Positions 47,440-58,968 of a stretch of DNA of 64,000 nt are shown here, piece by piece (position 1 is the first letter of the stretch; each line of letters starts with the position of its first letter). Source of the DNA: Ascidia mentula (taxonomy: Eukaryota > Chordata > Ascidiacea > Phlebobranchia > Ascidiidae); assembly GCA_947561715.1 (NCBI GenBank), contig OX387200.1, positions 5,458,501-5,522,500 on the forward strand, read 5' to 3'. The position numbers and the translations under genes were made by a program. The notes beneath the pieces are model-generated. The model saw only the letters and a list, made by a program, of their open reading frames with translations. It was not told where the DNA came from and did not search any database.

Positions 47440-48043
47440 AGCGTTTCCGCTGCGCAAACAGCAGACCGCATCTCGGCCGTGTTTACATTGTAAATTATGG
47501 CGCAGTTGAACTTTAAGGGATTTTTTTTTTTTTTCATGTGGAATGACATGTGTTTTCTAGAAGCACTTTCCTTAGTCTTCATCGCAAACTGTATTACAAA
47601 TATGGGGTGATCACTGTTGACAGACTTTCCCCGGTCATTTCAGGAAATTCTTGGGCATCCTTTAACTGCGTTGGTTGCCCACACGTCAGGATGTTCGATT
47701 TATGAGTAAAATTCGTGATTTCCTTAAGCTTTACAATTTTCACCCAGGTTTGTGGTTCAAACGCAGGTAGGTATTTTTATCAAGCCCTACTGAAGTGACG
47801 CAATAGCCAAAAAAATTTTTTTCGTTTTTTTGCCTTTACATTCGCGATAAAACTGATTGGCGTTGTAGAAATGTTCAATTGATCTTTTAATATGAATTTA
47901 TTGACGCAATTAAAGCAACAAAAAATCAAGAAATAAAATCACAAATAAATAAAATATTTCAGAATATATGAGGAGAATACATGTCAATATATAAGTTGAA
48001 CCTTTTTCTGGTGCCCTATGAGATGGTTTTGTAGTAGTCTCAA

Positions 48044-49025
48044 TTAAGAGCACTTGCAAGCAATCGGTAAATTGAACGTATATTTAGTCCTATTGCTAAA
48101 GACACCGTGATTGTAAGGAATTGGTGTGGTCCCCTTAGTGCAAAGCACGGCACAAAACCTTTGGCTTTGTAAATGCTTGCACGTTACGATGAAGGACTTT
48201 GAGATGTTGCTTGTAGAAGATGAGTACTCCTGTAGTGTGTGAAACTGGCATCCAAGTGTCCTTAGAATTCTGGGCAAAAACACAAGTGTTAAATTGGTGT
48301 TTAAAAAAATTGCCAAGTGTTACAAGACGTATTAATTTATTGTAAAAAGGCTTTTCTGTTGTAGCAAATTTAAAAGGTAATTTAAATAACTTGATTTTAC
48401 CAAAAAATTTAGTACGCGGATGAACAATGAAGTAAAATAACATAGGTACCAACAAAACTATAATTGTTTTCGAGTCATGTACTCATGTAGAAAGTAGTCT
48501 TAAAACAAACAATAAAAACTGCGAAAATAAAACAAAATTACAGTTACTAAAAGTTCGGGATTAGTTTGATTTACTCATATTGTAGTATATACATAATAAT
48601 ATTATTATCGGATGGGATAAAAGGTTTGGGTCAATCTGTCCGTGAATTATTACCTTGCCGATTCCTCCTCGATTACCCTCAGCTGCCGCACTGTCGTATT
48701 GAAATCCGCATGTTTTGTTTGGACCACCATTAAACTTGCAAGGCAACTCGCCATCCACAAGTACTGGGAAATTACGGATGAAAAATTTTAACTTGAATAA
48801 CATAAGTTACAACTGTGTATTTCTAGTTTTCCGAACAACTTATTTCATCTATGCTAGCTTATCTAAACTTTAAGGTAAATCACTTTTGTTCCTTCTAGTA
48901 AACCCAGTACAAGCATCACTTCACTAATACATTTGCCGCAAATTCAGCGACTTTTTTAGGATGTAGCATTTTTGGCAGTCAAGTTCTATTAAAATGTAAA
49001 AACATACCAGAATATTCAGTCTCAT
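48044..49025 (-). CDS. CKL-4 (unit C)
   Basis: Exons 49008-49025, 48654-48763 and 48044-48269 give 117 aa. Exon 3 begins with A rather than G (cag then AATTCTAAG), keeping Arg at the junction. Changes: L39-region R-Q-L, H-A-D in the pro-segment, N87 to T, A101 to S. Six cysteines intact. TATA sequence near 49126-49135. Confidence 0.75.
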
Positions 49026-49139
49026 CTTCAATTCGTGTTAGTTGAAAAGTAATTTTCAGAACTCAATGACCAACCGATCTTGGGCGATATTTTCTGATAC
49101 TATCCGAACTCATTCACCCACCTTGATTTATATACTATC

Positions 49140-50230
49140 CATCTACGATAACCGAAACTTGTTAACCCTTCACTGTCGTTGCTTCTGTGGAAAATTTGAA
49201 GTATTCCAGAAAATTTTACCCACGTCCACTTACGCATATTAACACGGAAGTCATAAAATATCATAGAAGATCTGTTTGCGAGACAACATTCCCAAAGTCG
49301 CCTTTAAACTTTATGGAGGTGGTGGGTGCGGTTTCTGTAGCTAACTTGTTTCCGTACGAGATAAACCCCAAAATGCGTTTATATTTTACCGCAACGGCCA
49401 CAATGGACCAACCACAATCGTAAATGTATACGGTCTATCAGGATTATTTGTCGCGCCTGTCTTCAGATAGGAAAGATATAAAATCTAAAATCCGCAGACG
49501 GGATTCCGGTTTTGATGTCCGGAAATTTGGAGGTTTAGACCATTCACGTTAAAACAGTGTATTTTTCTTGATTGTGGGTACGCGAAACTTGGTCAATCGC
49601 AAATGAAACAAGTTACGGAAGACTTCTACTCACTGAAGTAATAGTAATCTTAATCACGCAGTTGGACACTCCACACAAGAATGTTGTGTTTATATGCGCC
49701 AGAAAAATTTGTTGACAGTAAAATAATAATGTTTGCAATTTCTTGAGCTTCTAATGAATTATAGTTTATGGTTATAAGGTAGATATAAGTAAAACAATTT
49801 AACTGCGAGTTGATATTGTTTTGAATTTCCAAACTCACTGTCAAAGCGGGACTTCACCCAGATCAGCACTGAATTCCCCAATAAATCTTATTTGTTAAAG
49901 AAATATCATAAAAAGTTATACGACGAAAACTTTCACAGAACCTTATTGTGTCTCGTATCGTTTCCAAGAGAATGGAGAAAATTGTCATTGGACTTTGTGC
50001 TTTCACTATTTTCCCAGAGGCGTTTGTTACAGCTGTTCAATGACCTCTTAATATTCAACACCAGAAGTAAAATTATGATGACTGTTATGCCAATTTAATG
50101 ACAAAAATATGAAAAAATGTGTTTCGTTTTAGGACAGGTGCCCTCTTTTCTCAATAATATACCACGGCATTTTCCACTCGTAAGAACGTCTACATGAGGG
50201 GGGTCACCTCATGGTGCTTCCCAAAACGTG
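49140..50230. other. CKL-4 upstream region and deletion point (unit C)
   Basis: Mirror of 8700-9650, then a junction near 50105 where about 2.6 kb containing CKL-3, its divergent relic and the CKL-4-like relic is missing. The ORF 49892-50098 is the counterpart of 8724-8933 and is not thought to be coding. Confidence 0.4.
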
Positions 50231-50231
50231 A

Positions 50232-50540
50232 CTAACACACAAAACCAAACGATGCGCACCACCCATTACCAACAACACATTGCAAAAATACAATGGAACC
50301 TGGCAGGAAATTATTAAAGGTCAATTCCGTATGCTGCACTTTCCACCGCACGAGTCGTAAAACGGTTTTTCTGTTTGCACGAACTCGATTGGGGAAAGTT
50401 AAAACACCTGGAACATAAACTTTTCCACCGTGCAAGCGAAACGCCTATCAACAAAGTCAATTGTGTTGACACAGGAAACTTGCGAGAGTTACCGAAACCA
50501 TCTTGTTTCCACTCCAATTTTGATCGCTTAAACCTCAACT
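50232..50540 (-). pseudogene. Relic of ORF H (left arm, unit C)
   Basis: Minus-strand copy of the relic at 5640-5979, with an additional deletion in the C-G-C-G region. Confidence 0.4.
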
Positions 50541-51408
50541 GGTCGATTTTGTTGAATATAAAGTGTTTAGATTTGTAAATCTTTTTACGGCAAATTAATC
50601 ATGTTTTTGGTGACGATGGTTTGGCCAATCAACATCACCCAAGGTTTCAATATGAATGATGGAACTGAAAGACAAATAAATAGTTAATGGTTAACGATTT
50701 ACCACAGGGAGTTCCCCTGAAATGTGACTCACAAGGACATTTCTCTTTGTTTTGAAATTCTCACTGCATTTTCCAAAAGATGATGTCATTTATTCAGATC
50801 AGGGAATTTCACGTTTTACACTTAAGCAAACAGCATTGGCGCCAGTATCAGTGACATTTTTTTGTTCGTATTTCATCAACGGTTTATCTATTACTGGGTT
50901 TGTCCACTGAAGCAAACAGGGTTTCTCTTGTGATGAGGAAATCACCTTTACATGGACGCCTGACGTAATAGGTTTCATTTATTTTTGTGTTGAGTATGTC
51001 ATTTTCTTTCTCATGTTTATTGTTCATACGCAATGTCTTTTATCGTGCAAAATACAAAAAAATCAATTTGATTTGATGTATTGCTGGACATAATCTCAGC
51101 TCCCAAGTTTCACCGTATTTTGACAACTAAAGGGTCAGTATGCAGGGATTGAAGAAATGTACAATCACATGTAAATGCAAAACTCTTCTAATCGGCACTG
51201 TCGTAAAATAAACTGTCAGCCCTCATTCCCACGCACCTCGGTATATGTCGCATGGTAAAGTTTTACGACTGTTTGTTACGGGCTTAATTATCACGAGATT
51301 ACAAAATAAAAACTCCACGGGTCGAGCAGCATTGTCACACTTCTCGGACGCAAGTTTTTGATCAACTTTACTGTAGTTACCTGGAGCTCTCAGTAAAATC
51401 TCGACAAG

Positions 51409-52148
51409 ATGCAGATAAAACTGACAGTAAGTGCATTGTACTACTTGTAATCCAACATAGAAACCCTGATGGCAAATGGATTAGCGATGATTTCTTATTG
51501 CTATTCGTATTAGAATATTATAACTTTTCTTTTTCGCTGCAAGGAATTTATGACTTTTTTACCGGTATATTTTACATCACAGTACGTTGTTTTTCTTTTC
51601 GGCATTGTGCTTTGCGCCGCACAAGAAAGACCAGTTCATTTCAATAAAGCTGTCCAAGGCTTAGAGGGGAACCCGTACAGGTGAAAACCTTATAGTTTTT
51701 GGTAGTAAATAAATATTTATATCACTTCTCTCATTAGTTCTTTTTGTTTTTGTGCACAGCTTTTAGATATGAAGATTTTTAAACGTTAATTTTCAACGTA
51801 TCCAAGTTGAGGTTAAACGTACAAAATCTAACCCGCCGCCATTTTTATTTTCCCTTAAGAATCCTCCGAAGTTTTTCCTGCGACTTTACCATGAATGGAG
51901 ATTGGAAACGGAGGCACGACGTCGTGTGGCAATACATGACCGCTACCTGTTCAAACCTTCACGACACCCGATTCTCCGCTCTTTTGTGCAAACCGAACAG
52001 TTGCAATAACCTCAGGTTAGGATGCAGGAACGTCACAAGGCAGTTTGAAACTGTTCCAATCTTCCATACTTTTTCGACAACGAGTCAACGTGGTGAGAAT
52101 GTTGACATCAGGCTTCCCATCTCAGTAGAAAACATTCCCGTGTCTTAG
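51409..52148 (+). CDS. CKL-2 (unit C), terminal cysteines lost by frameshift
   Basis: Exons 51409-51426, 51583-51680 and 51860-52148 join in the usual phases, but a 23-bp deletion at about 52119 removes the A-C-E-C codons and shifts the frame to a new stop, giving 134 aa ending in L-P-I-S-V-E-N. The deleted segment was flanked by CCCAT repeats. C1-C5 remain, the C-x-C pair is lost, so the knot should not form. Extra substitutions near C69-C82 (D-T-R-F-S-A-L-L) suggest relaxed constraint. Probably a young pseudogene. Confidence 0.65.
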
Positions 52149-53677
52149 GAATGGAAGTGAAAGTGTTGATATTTTTTTGTACGTCATGCGTATTTTTATG
52201 TATCTTATTTATGCATCTAAAGACGTACTGCTTGTTTTATGTTGTTTGTATCAAGTTTAATGGTGGTATTTACGAAACCACATCCAATTTTTCATATTTA
52301 TTTTTATTTTTGATTTGTGTGTCGCAAAATCGATTTATGCGCCTGTGTTGTTTTTAGTGAGAAAATGCGTTTTTGATATCGATTTTTTGAAAAATAAAAA
52401 GTTCATGGTAAAAAAACTTTCATTTCGGTCAGAAAAAGTGGGATACGTAGCCTGGCAAAATGGGTGGGAAAAGATCGACAACGTGTTCGGTGCAGATATA
52501 AAACCGCGAAAACATACATGCTGTGGCAAGGAAAGGGCCCTTTTTTCGTTAATCGTAGCAAATTTCCCAGGAGGAATACAGACTGTTGCATCATCATTCC
52601 TATATAAAAAACCCACTGTTTACTGTTTCTGAAACAAAACGCAGGTATCAGGAAATCACTCGAAACCGCTTAATTTATGGCGCTGAGATTCATGGGGGTA
52701 TAGAGAACGGTGGTTGCGCAATCTTACTTGTTTCGGTGGAAAATGATCTCCTCGTTGTTTTTATTGCACCGAAACTTCGAGTTAAACGGTTTCACTTCGG
52801 ATACAGAAAAGTAACCTATCTATACAGCAGAAATCCCCTACACTGGCACTCAACCGTATTTGTACCGGGACTCATAAAAACATTTTAAAGAAATCAGTGA
52901 CCACCACAGGTTGAATACCACTTCCCTCCCGTAACAACCCCGTGTTTTACGATAAGACATTGATGAGAAAACTGACTTCATTGCTGTACTTCTTCGGTCG
53001 TTAGTTACCCTATTGTATGTAATATAGTGGATGTTAGGTTGTAGGTGCAAATTCGAGAATCGCCAGTTGCACTGACTTGCCAGACGCTACAAGGCAATAA
53101 ACTCGTTTTGTTCAATGGTAAGGGTAATAGTTACACCTTTAAACTTTGTTGAAAAGGTTTATACTTTCTGGCAATTGGAAAAATGCACGAGCGGAAAAAT
53201 ATTTATTATTTTCATTTTTTGAAACCACCGGTTTGAAAAATCCACCGCACACACACCTTGGCTCATTTGAACTCGCGTCGGGAATCTATTAAACCACCTG
53301 GAATCTATTAAACCACCTGGAATGATTATGTCGAAAGCGCAACTGTAAACCGAAATCACGAAACCCTCCCCGCGTCGGCTGTAACCTTGACCAGAAACAG
53401 GCGCCGTTTTGCATAGCCAAGCAAGTCCATTGTGTAGAGTGGTATCACCAATTATACCACCAGCCCACACAGGTGATTGGCCGCGTGTACTTTCCTTCCA
53501 ATATTTGCTTGTTTTCGTCAACCTTGCATCAGACGAAGCGCTACTTGGATTTCCCGCGTCGAGTGTATATATAGGCAGGAATCGATAGCGTGTCTGCATT
53601 CGGTACAAGCTTTCGTTTGATGAAATCATTTTTTGGGAATTTCAACTTATTCGTGCTAAGTTTAACACAGTTCAGAA
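52149..53677. other. Unit C equivalent of 2577-4021
   Basis: Plus-strand ORF 52586-52888 is the counterpart of the unassigned ORF at 3278-3691, with a TATA-like sequence near 52493. The CKL-1 TATA sequence is at 53564-53573. No additional gene is supported. Confidence 0.3.
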
Positions 53678-54518
53678 ATGAAAGTAAGTCTTGTAAAGTG
53701 AACTAAAGTTAATTAAACTTGTTTTTACTCAATGTATGCTGACCGGTTGTTGCCCATACTTCCAGGCATGTTGTATATATCAGGAAAACTTCTGGCACTA
53801 TATAATTTATATTTCAAGCTGTAATGCCTAATGAGACCTTGCTATAAGCAAAGAGCATATTGTGTTGAAGCGTTAAGATAACTGTAAACAGAACATTTAA
53901 ATTAACTTCTCTGTCTTCAGGTCGCGGCCTTCCTTCCGATTTTTTTGGCAGGAATACTCGCACCAAGTCAATCTCATCAAATCAGGTAGATTATCTGTGA
54001 TGATGTTTTTTTATTGGTTGCTTTGTTCTACGAGTAACACGTGATAAAAATGGTGAAGTACAACGTTTATTTTGAAGGAAGGTTTTGTTTGTTGGCGGTC
54101 TTCACTAATAAAAATAACTTAAAGCCGACAGGGGTCGTTGGCCCATAGTAATAAAGAATAGAAACTTACATAGTAGTAATGATACAAGTCACACCTTACT
54201 ATTTGGTTTATCCGCAGTACATTGGATAAGTTCTGCAACATTACTTCAAACGGGAATATGACAAATCACGGTCTTACCTCGTCGGCAGAGGTGATATGGT
54301 CTTGTAAGAATCTGATTCCTCGTCAGTTTGCGGGGGTTATCTGCAGTGAGAGGTGCAACATTCCAAATGACTGCGAACCCAACGCAGTGAAAAGATATGG
54401 CGTGAAACCGTTTCCGCATCTTTTCAATGCGGTAGAAAGGGAAACTGAAGAAAAAGTGACTCTGGAGATTCCAGTCGCTTGTAATTGTTACAAGAAGGGA
54501 CGAAACAATAGAAATTAG
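53678..54518 (+). CDS. CKL-1 (unit C), six residues shorter
   Basis: Exons 53678-53683, 53921-53985 and 54218-54518 give 123 aa. An in-frame 18-bp deletion removes six basic-rich residues between C76 and the last strand (K-R-Y-G-V where A has K-R-E-R-L-Q-R-K-Y-G-V). N-M-T creates an extra sequon near residue 37. All seven cysteines are kept; V10 is F and S23 context is I. Likely functional. Confidence 0.72.
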
Positions 54519-55930
54519 TGGAGTGACTTCGATTATTTATTGTTTTGCATCAGTTGATTTAATTAATAACTGTTTATGTAAAGTTTCCTTTTTGTGTTTT
54601 GTGAGTTGTTTTTATGTCACGCCCAAAATCTATTTGTTAATGTTAAATTGTAAATACATTTCACAAGTTTGTGTTTCATTGACCTCAATTAACTTTCACT
54701 GCTATGATATTTTCAACGTTGTATTTTCCCTTTAATGGATATTATGTCTGTTTAAACTTGGTACATATCATTTAAATATATTGTCGTGAGAGTTGATCTG
54801 CGTGAAGCGTAAAGTTCCTCTTAATTACAAAAAAATATACATAAAGTCAGTCACTTTATTGCTACAGGAAAACAAACTTAGAAATGTTAAGCAATAACAA
54901 TTTAGCTGCAAAATGGTGTCAAATGTTGCAATATCGAGTACTTCCCTAACCCCATACACCAAAACAGGCCCTTTTTACGCGTGACGGGGTTCCGACTTGC
55001 AACTTAAAAACAAAACTTTTTGTTGCAATAACGCGTTAAGGAATACTTTTGGGTTAATTACCCGTTTTTGGTACGGGATTGATGCTATGGGATGTGCGAA
55101 AAATTCAACAAAACCAAAAAAATTCATCGGTTTAGGTGCATTTGTGCAACATGTGACGCGGCGACTGTATCTATGGCCTAAAAACGTTTTACTTTATGCA
55201 GCCGCATTTCCTTTGTCCATGGAGCTGTAAGAAACGTTCAAGACAAATCTTTGGAAATAGTTTAGTTCAGGATATCTCAATTAACTGTCTTAATCTTTGC
55301 AGTTAAATCCAAGAAACTGAATTATGGATGCAATAGAAATCATACCCGAAGTAAACCGACACCTTAAATACAATCGCACGATTCGAATATTTGGTCACTA
55401 AGGAATTTTTTGAATTCATTTCATGGCAGGGACCTGTGTGCAATCGATTGTCACATATGATTTAAACACTATGGTAATATATGGTTGCCTAATGTCGTTT
55501 GTCAGTCGGGCGCAGCGAACTTGCATGCAAATTACAGACGTCGTTGCCTTTATGTACACAAGACGAGCCTAGCGATGTACCAGTCGCTTTTGGGTCTGTT
55601 TAATCGTTGCTGGAACACGAGCTCAAAATGTGCACAGAAGGTGAAATATGTTATGTAGCAAGGAGTGATCATATTTGCATTAGGTTTCTTGACAAGTTAA
55701 ACCCATTTTTAATGCAACTATAGTTCAGCATAACCGAGCCGCAGAGACTGACATTATTGTTTCGGTCTGTCAGGTATCAGCATGGCAGCTTGTGAGCAAC
55801 CAAGGTTTGGCTGACGAAAACAATATCACGTGGTTGCCAAATAGTATAGTAAGTTGCAGTGGTGAAAGTTTAGCCAAACTAAATCAATCAGGGTTTTCGG
55901 TCGCAAGAAACTAGTAGCAGCGACAACGCA
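54519..55930. other. Unit C right non-coding stretch
   Basis: Mirror of 272-1715, with the octamer module near 55520-55533. No gene. Confidence 0.4.
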
Positions 55931-57443
55931 CGACGATTTGTCATCTTTCCTATTCAATATCATGACAGGTATCGTTTTCATTTTAGGTGAACAACCGACA
56001 AAAACCCCCTTTATTGTGCATTCGCAAACTACAAACATCGTTTATTCAATCACGGACAAGGCAAAGCGCAACCATTTACTGTAGCTATAAACTGGTGTGA
56101 ACATAGGGATCTTTCGTTTTATTACATGCTGGGCAAGTCATGAGTATTTATGTTCCCGCCTACGGATGTTGGTGCTTTGCAAATCCCCCGAACGTGCACA
56201 CGGCAATAAAACTATTCACTGTGACACAATAGGCTACTATTTGTTTACTTCCATATTTGGTGGTTGTTGTTTCCTGCCTTTAAACGAAAACACAAAGTTG
56301 AGAAAAACTATTTATTCAACTCTAAAAACAGAAGTGTTTCGATGAAGGTTAAGCTGCAGGTTTAACCATTTTCATTATTCAGAGAACGTCGTCGCCATAC
56401 TCTTTATTTTAAGTTTAAAAGGTTCTAACCTCACCTAAGCAATCAAAAACAAAAACCACAACGTTTAGGTATAGACGTAGGTATGTAGGCCTAAAGTCCT
56501 TGTAATTCTTCCCCGCACCCATCAGAAAACAAACTGCGACATTAAAGTCCTGTGAAAGTTCAAGGGTTCCGTCTGGCTTTCTGTTGTATTAATTTAACGA
56601 ATGCCGCGGCAACGATTTTATGATTTAACAAAGAGGGGCTTCCCTCTTTAAAAATTCTTTATCAACCTTTACTGAAATTATATCCACACAAAATGAATTG
56701 CATGAAATCGGCCCCGCGCCTAGAAATGAGCCCCGTACTTGAAAACGAAGCCCTGCGCTTATTAAAACTATTAATTGAGGCCAAACGACAGCTCACAGGA
56801 AAGCGTTATTTTTCAGGTCAAAGCGTAATGACAAATGGTTTTGAGTCATCCAAAAGCGAACTCCCAACTTGAACACGTGTTGTGACCCCGCAGTAAATGC
56901 AGGAAAATACTCTTTTAGCGAGAGAAGCAGAGCCCCCGCCGCTATATATACAACGTTCGGTTGAGTGATTCCCCTTGTACGTATGTTTGGCTACGGTTTG
57001 AAGCTGAAATGATCAACGACGGTCGCTGCGAGTACATCAAATACTATTGAATACCTTATTTTGTGTAAACTTCCAACTCGGTTATACAGAAAGCTTTGTT
57101 TCATTTTTACCTTGTTCTGTTCGTTGGCCTGATAAGTGTAGTCGTGATATTCTATCAATTACTGGTTATGTAGCATAATGTAGTTGTGTTGTATGGCGCC
57201 ATGTCTGGTACAACAGGACTAAATTTGGTGCGAAAAGTAACCTAACAACCTTCGTAGTGAAAGCTTTAATAATCAGTGGGATGACGATTGTAAATATTTC
57301 ATGCCTTTTAGATTAGGGTCATTTGCAGTAATTTTCCATCGAGAAGATTTTTCTGTGTCAAAATCTACGTTGTTTGCAAAGTGACCAGACTTGTTTCCTC
57401 ACATCCGTTTTGCTCGCACGCTCAAAAACCCTCACAATAATTT
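55931..57443 (-). repeat. Partial inverted unit fragment
   Basis: Continues from unit C in the same inverted orientation and matches A positions from about 20213 back to about 18705. It represents the end of a further unit attached to C. It contains a broken CKL-8 relic (55982-56210) and the TATA-like and E-box-containing sequence equivalent to 19190-19440. At about 57444 the orientation flips. Confidence 0.75.
55982..56210 (+). pseudogene. CKL-8 relic (right fragment)
   Basis: Mirror copy of 19934-20155 with an extra A near 56006 and an in-frame TGA at about 56142. Confidence 0.5.
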
Positions 57444-58204
57444 CCCCGGAGGGGTTCTGCTGCTTATCTCGCTAAAAGAGTAGTTTCCTGCATTTATTGC
57501 GGGGTCACAACACGTGTTGAAGTTGAGAGTTCGCTTTTGGATGACTCAGAACCATTTCTCATAACGCTTTGACCAGAAAAATAACGCTTTTCTGTGAGCT
57601 GTCGTTTGGCCCCAATTAATAGTTTTAATAATTAAGCGCAGGGCTCCGTTTTCAAGTACGGGACTCATTTCTAGGCGCGGGGCAGATTTCATGCAATTCC
57701 TTTTGTGTGGATAGGCTATATAGTTTCAGTTAAGGTTAATAAATGATTTTTAAAGAGGGAAAGCCCTTCTTTGTTAAATCATAAAATCGTTCCCGCAACA
57801 TTTGTTAAATCAATACAACAGAAAGCCAGACGGAACCCTTACACTTTTACAGGACTTTATGTCGCAGTTTGTTTTCTGATGGGTGCGGGGTAGAATTGCA
57901 AGGCCTTTGCATAGGCTACATAGGCCTAAATACCTAAACGTTGTGGTTTTTGTTTTTGATTGCTTAGTTGAGGTTAGAACCTTACAAACTTAAAATAAAG
58001 AGCATGGCGACGACGTTCCCTGAATAATAAAAATGTTTAAACCTGCAGCTTAACCTTCATCGAAACGCTTCTGTTTTTAGAGTTGAATAAATAGTTTTTC
58101 TAAGGTTTGTGTTTTAATTTTAAAGGCAGGAAACAACAACCACCAAATATGGAAGTAAACAAATAGTAGCCTATTGTGTCACAGTGAATAGTTTTATTGC
58201 CGTG
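56211..58204. other. Fragments of unit end, no gene
   Basis: Inverted then direct copies of A positions 18705-20180, meeting near 57444. E-box palindrome copies occur near 56875 and 57512. No ORF of interest. Confidence 0.4.
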
Positions 58205-58405
58205 TGCACGTTCGGGGGATATATATACGCATGACTTGCCCAGCATGCAATAAAACGAAAGATCTTTGTGTTCACACCAGTTTATAGCTGCAGTAAAATG
58301 GTTGCTCTTTGCCTTGTCCGTGATTGAATAAACGATGTTTGTAGTTTACGAATGCACAATAAAGGAGGTTTTTGTCGGTTATTCACCTAAAATGAAAACG
58401 ATACC
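57446..58405 (+). repeat. Partial direct unit fragment at the right edge
   Basis: Matches A positions about 19205-20180 in direct orientation, directly after the inverted fragment, so the two make a short inverted repeat. An internal deletion removes part of the CKL-8 relic (near 58221). Matching ends at about 58405, after which the CKL-9 relic and unique sequence follow. Confidence 0.75.
58205..58400 (-). pseudogene. CKL-8 relic (second partial copy)
   Basis: Direct partial copy of 19934-20180 with an internal deletion at about 58221. It lies head-to-head with the CKL-9 relic, the same arrangement as the relic at 8300 and CKL-3. Confidence 0.45.
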
Positions 58406-58507
58406 TACCTGTTCCGTTTAAGGCCTATTATGCACAACTATCAGCTGTTGTCTTGCGCAAAAAGCATAGACCACCATGCACACCATTTTCGGTAATCGTG
58501 CAAAAAA

Positions 58508-58968
58508 AATATAAAAAAACGAACACATTACAGTTACATATACAAGAAATTAGTCCAGACCTTGGTTTGCGTCTAAAAGCTAATACTTAATAATAAGAAC
58601 GGTGACAAGATGAAGTTAAACATGATGGTGTATTTATCGACATATCTCACTCCAATGATGAGTAGGAGAGGGTTATTTTATTTGAAATAGTTCGAGGTCG
58701 GTGGGTAAGTTGTAAAATTCACTACAATACCTGAAGGAAGACAAAAATGGTTATTAGGTGGAGGAATTTTCATGTTTCTAAGGGGTGTAACGAAACGGAT
58801 ACGATTAGTGAAGTGTGTAATAAACTTGTTCCCCCAATGTTTTGCAGTGCGTCTTTCTTGCTATTTACTTCTCCTAGCGCTTCGCAAGGACCATGAAATT
58901 TCGATCGAAACACGTCAATTTTGGGTCCATAAGAAACAAGGAAAGCTGGTAAAAGCGAGACGAAGCTT
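58508..58968 (+). pseudogene. CKL-9 relic: CKL-3-like promoter and first two exons
   Basis: TATA-like aaatataaaa near 58508-58516. Exon 1 at 58610-58627 (M-K-L-N-M-M, GTGTAT donor) is preceded by the same ggtgacaag as CKL-3. Exon 2 (58848-58968) begins after ttttgcag and matches CKL-3 exon 2, including the core TTTCGATCGAAA of its palindrome, but is 121 bp rather than 119 and meets a TAG after nine codons. No exon 3 is visible before PARK7. It marks the true right edge of the family cluster. Confidence 0.6.

Larger units (their letters stand above)
39086..55930 (-). repeat. Amplified unit C (inverted copy)
   Basis: Reverse-complement copy of the unit, running from the base equivalent to about 19395 of unit A at 39086 to about 272 at 55930. 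With unit B it makes a palindrome with a central stretch of about 200 bp (39086-39287) present only on the C side. C lacks about 2.6 kb (A positions about 6116-8718, deletion point near 50105), which removes CKL-3 and the CKL-4-like relic. Confidence 0.85.

Noticed and set aside
1716..54518. Firm assignment of the family to IL-17 or Spaetzle
   Set aside because: IL-17-like C-x4-C, V-P-I and C-x-C are seen, and Spaetzle-like spacing too, but the C-x12-C core fits neither, and no profile search was possible.
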